From UBA11164 sp034376725 (GTDB lineage Bacteria > Pseudomonadota > Gammaproteobacteria > Xanthomonadales > Xanthomonadaceae): a DNA stretch of 64,000 nt. How positions within the stretch are numbered: position 1 is the stretch's first letter; each line of letters opens with the position of its first letter. Positions 63,657 through 64,000 of this stretch are shown here, piece after piece. Position numbers and translations under genes: made by a program. The notes below the pieces were generated by a model. That model was not told the DNA's origin and ran no database searches. It saw only the letters and a program-made list of their open reading frames with translations. The stretch lies in contig JAXMJH010000041.1 in NCBI GenBank assembly GCA_034376725.1, positions 1 through 64,000 on the forward strand, written 5' to 3'.

Positions 63657-64000
63657 GTGAGCGACACGCTGAACTCTCTAATTCAGGCAGCCGGCACCGC
63701 CGCAAGTCAAGGTCGCTGGAGCCAGGCCGAACAGCTATGGCGCAGAGTGCTTACGCTCGATCCCCGGCAACCGCAGGCCCTGTACAGCCTGGGCGTGCAT
63801 GCCTTCAAGCGCGGCCAGCTGGCCGAGGCGTTGCAGCATCTGCAGGCAGCTCACACGGTGACTCCGGACGATCCCGTCGTGCTGCTGTCGATCGGCCGGG
63901 TACTGAGCGAACAAGGCGACTCCACGGGCGAATGGAGGGCGATAGAAGCATCATTGGCTGCCGACCCGTACTTCCTTGCCGGTCTGCTGGCAAAAGCGGC
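63657..64000 (+). CDS. TPR protein, cut by the window end; probable AspH-type fusion
   Basis: The first 114 codons are visible from GTG 63657 to the window end. It begins VSDTLNSLIQAAGTAASQG, with two TPR repeats (AEQLWRRVLTLDPRQPQALY; AEALQHLQAAHTVTPDDPVV) and LAADPYFLAGLLAKA. The pattern resembles TPR proteins that carry a C-terminal aspartyl/asparaginyl beta-hydroxylase domain in Xanthomonadales; the catalytic part is outside the window, so this is inference. Other reading frames on the opposite strand in the same place are spurious. Confidence 0.6.
   Translation, partial: MSDTLNSLIQAAGTAASQGRWSQAEQLWRRVLTLDPRQPQALYSLGVHAFKRGQLAEALQHLQAAHTVTPDDPVVLLSIGRVLSEQGDSTGEWRAIEASLAADPYFLAGLLAKA

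Overview
The window comes from the chromosome of a GC-rich gammaproteobacterium, most probably Xanthomonadales/Lysobacterales or a close relative such as Wenzhouxiangellaceae. Four things point there: the complete ftsZ-lpxC-dciA-M23-secA-Nudix block, the rsmI/lpoA/yraN/rnpB arrangement next to mraZ, a GspE ATPase without the usual four zinc-binding cysteines, and short 7-bp tandem repeats. This placement is inference from gene content; no search was run.

Layout. 1-6.9 kb (minus strand): a 7-bp repeat array, a type II secretion ATPase (gspE), purL and dsbC. 7-12.2 kb: xerD, an RDD membrane protein, a dolichol-phosphate-mannose-synthase-like glycosyltransferase, then the plus-strand run ribH-nusB-thiL-pgpA. 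12.2-16.8 kb (minus strand): a small glycosyltransferase-like gene, a GlcD-type flavoprotein, yraN and lpoA, divergent from rsmI. 17.7-18.1 kb: RNase P RNA (rnpB).

18.5-35.3 kb holds the division and cell wall (dcw) cluster on the plus strand: mraZ-rsmH-ftsL-ftsI-murE-murF-mraY-ftsW-murG-murC-ddl-ftsQ-ftsA-ftsZ, then lpxC. Most junctions from rsmH to ftsA overlap by 1-11 bp, which suggests translational coupling. The first gene has a recognisable promoter and helically phased MraZ operator repeats. No murB is present. 35.3-41.3 kb: dciA (minus) and an M23 peptidase (plus) whose start codons share one CATG, then secA, then coaE and a Nudix/ThiE-like fusion on the minus strand.

41.3-52 kb is general metabolism and lipid-related: a GMC oxidoreductase, an ATP/ADP-translocase-like carrier, a YiiX-type permuted papain-fold protein, a DUF4442 hot-dog protein, fadE, an alpha/beta hydrolase with a divergent tetR, and GTP-dependent PEP carboxykinase.

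52.3-64 kb is the accessory part. It has a 984-aa TonB-dependent receptor with its own terminator, then genes in which TPR repeats are fused to different catalytic domains (methyltransferase, sulfotransferase, 2-oxoglutarate/Fe(II) oxygenase, and a TPR protein cut by the window edge). A stand-alone methyltransferase and two small exported proteins lie among them. This looks like an outer-membrane receptor with a set of TPR-guided tailoring enzymes and is the best candidate here for an undescribed system.
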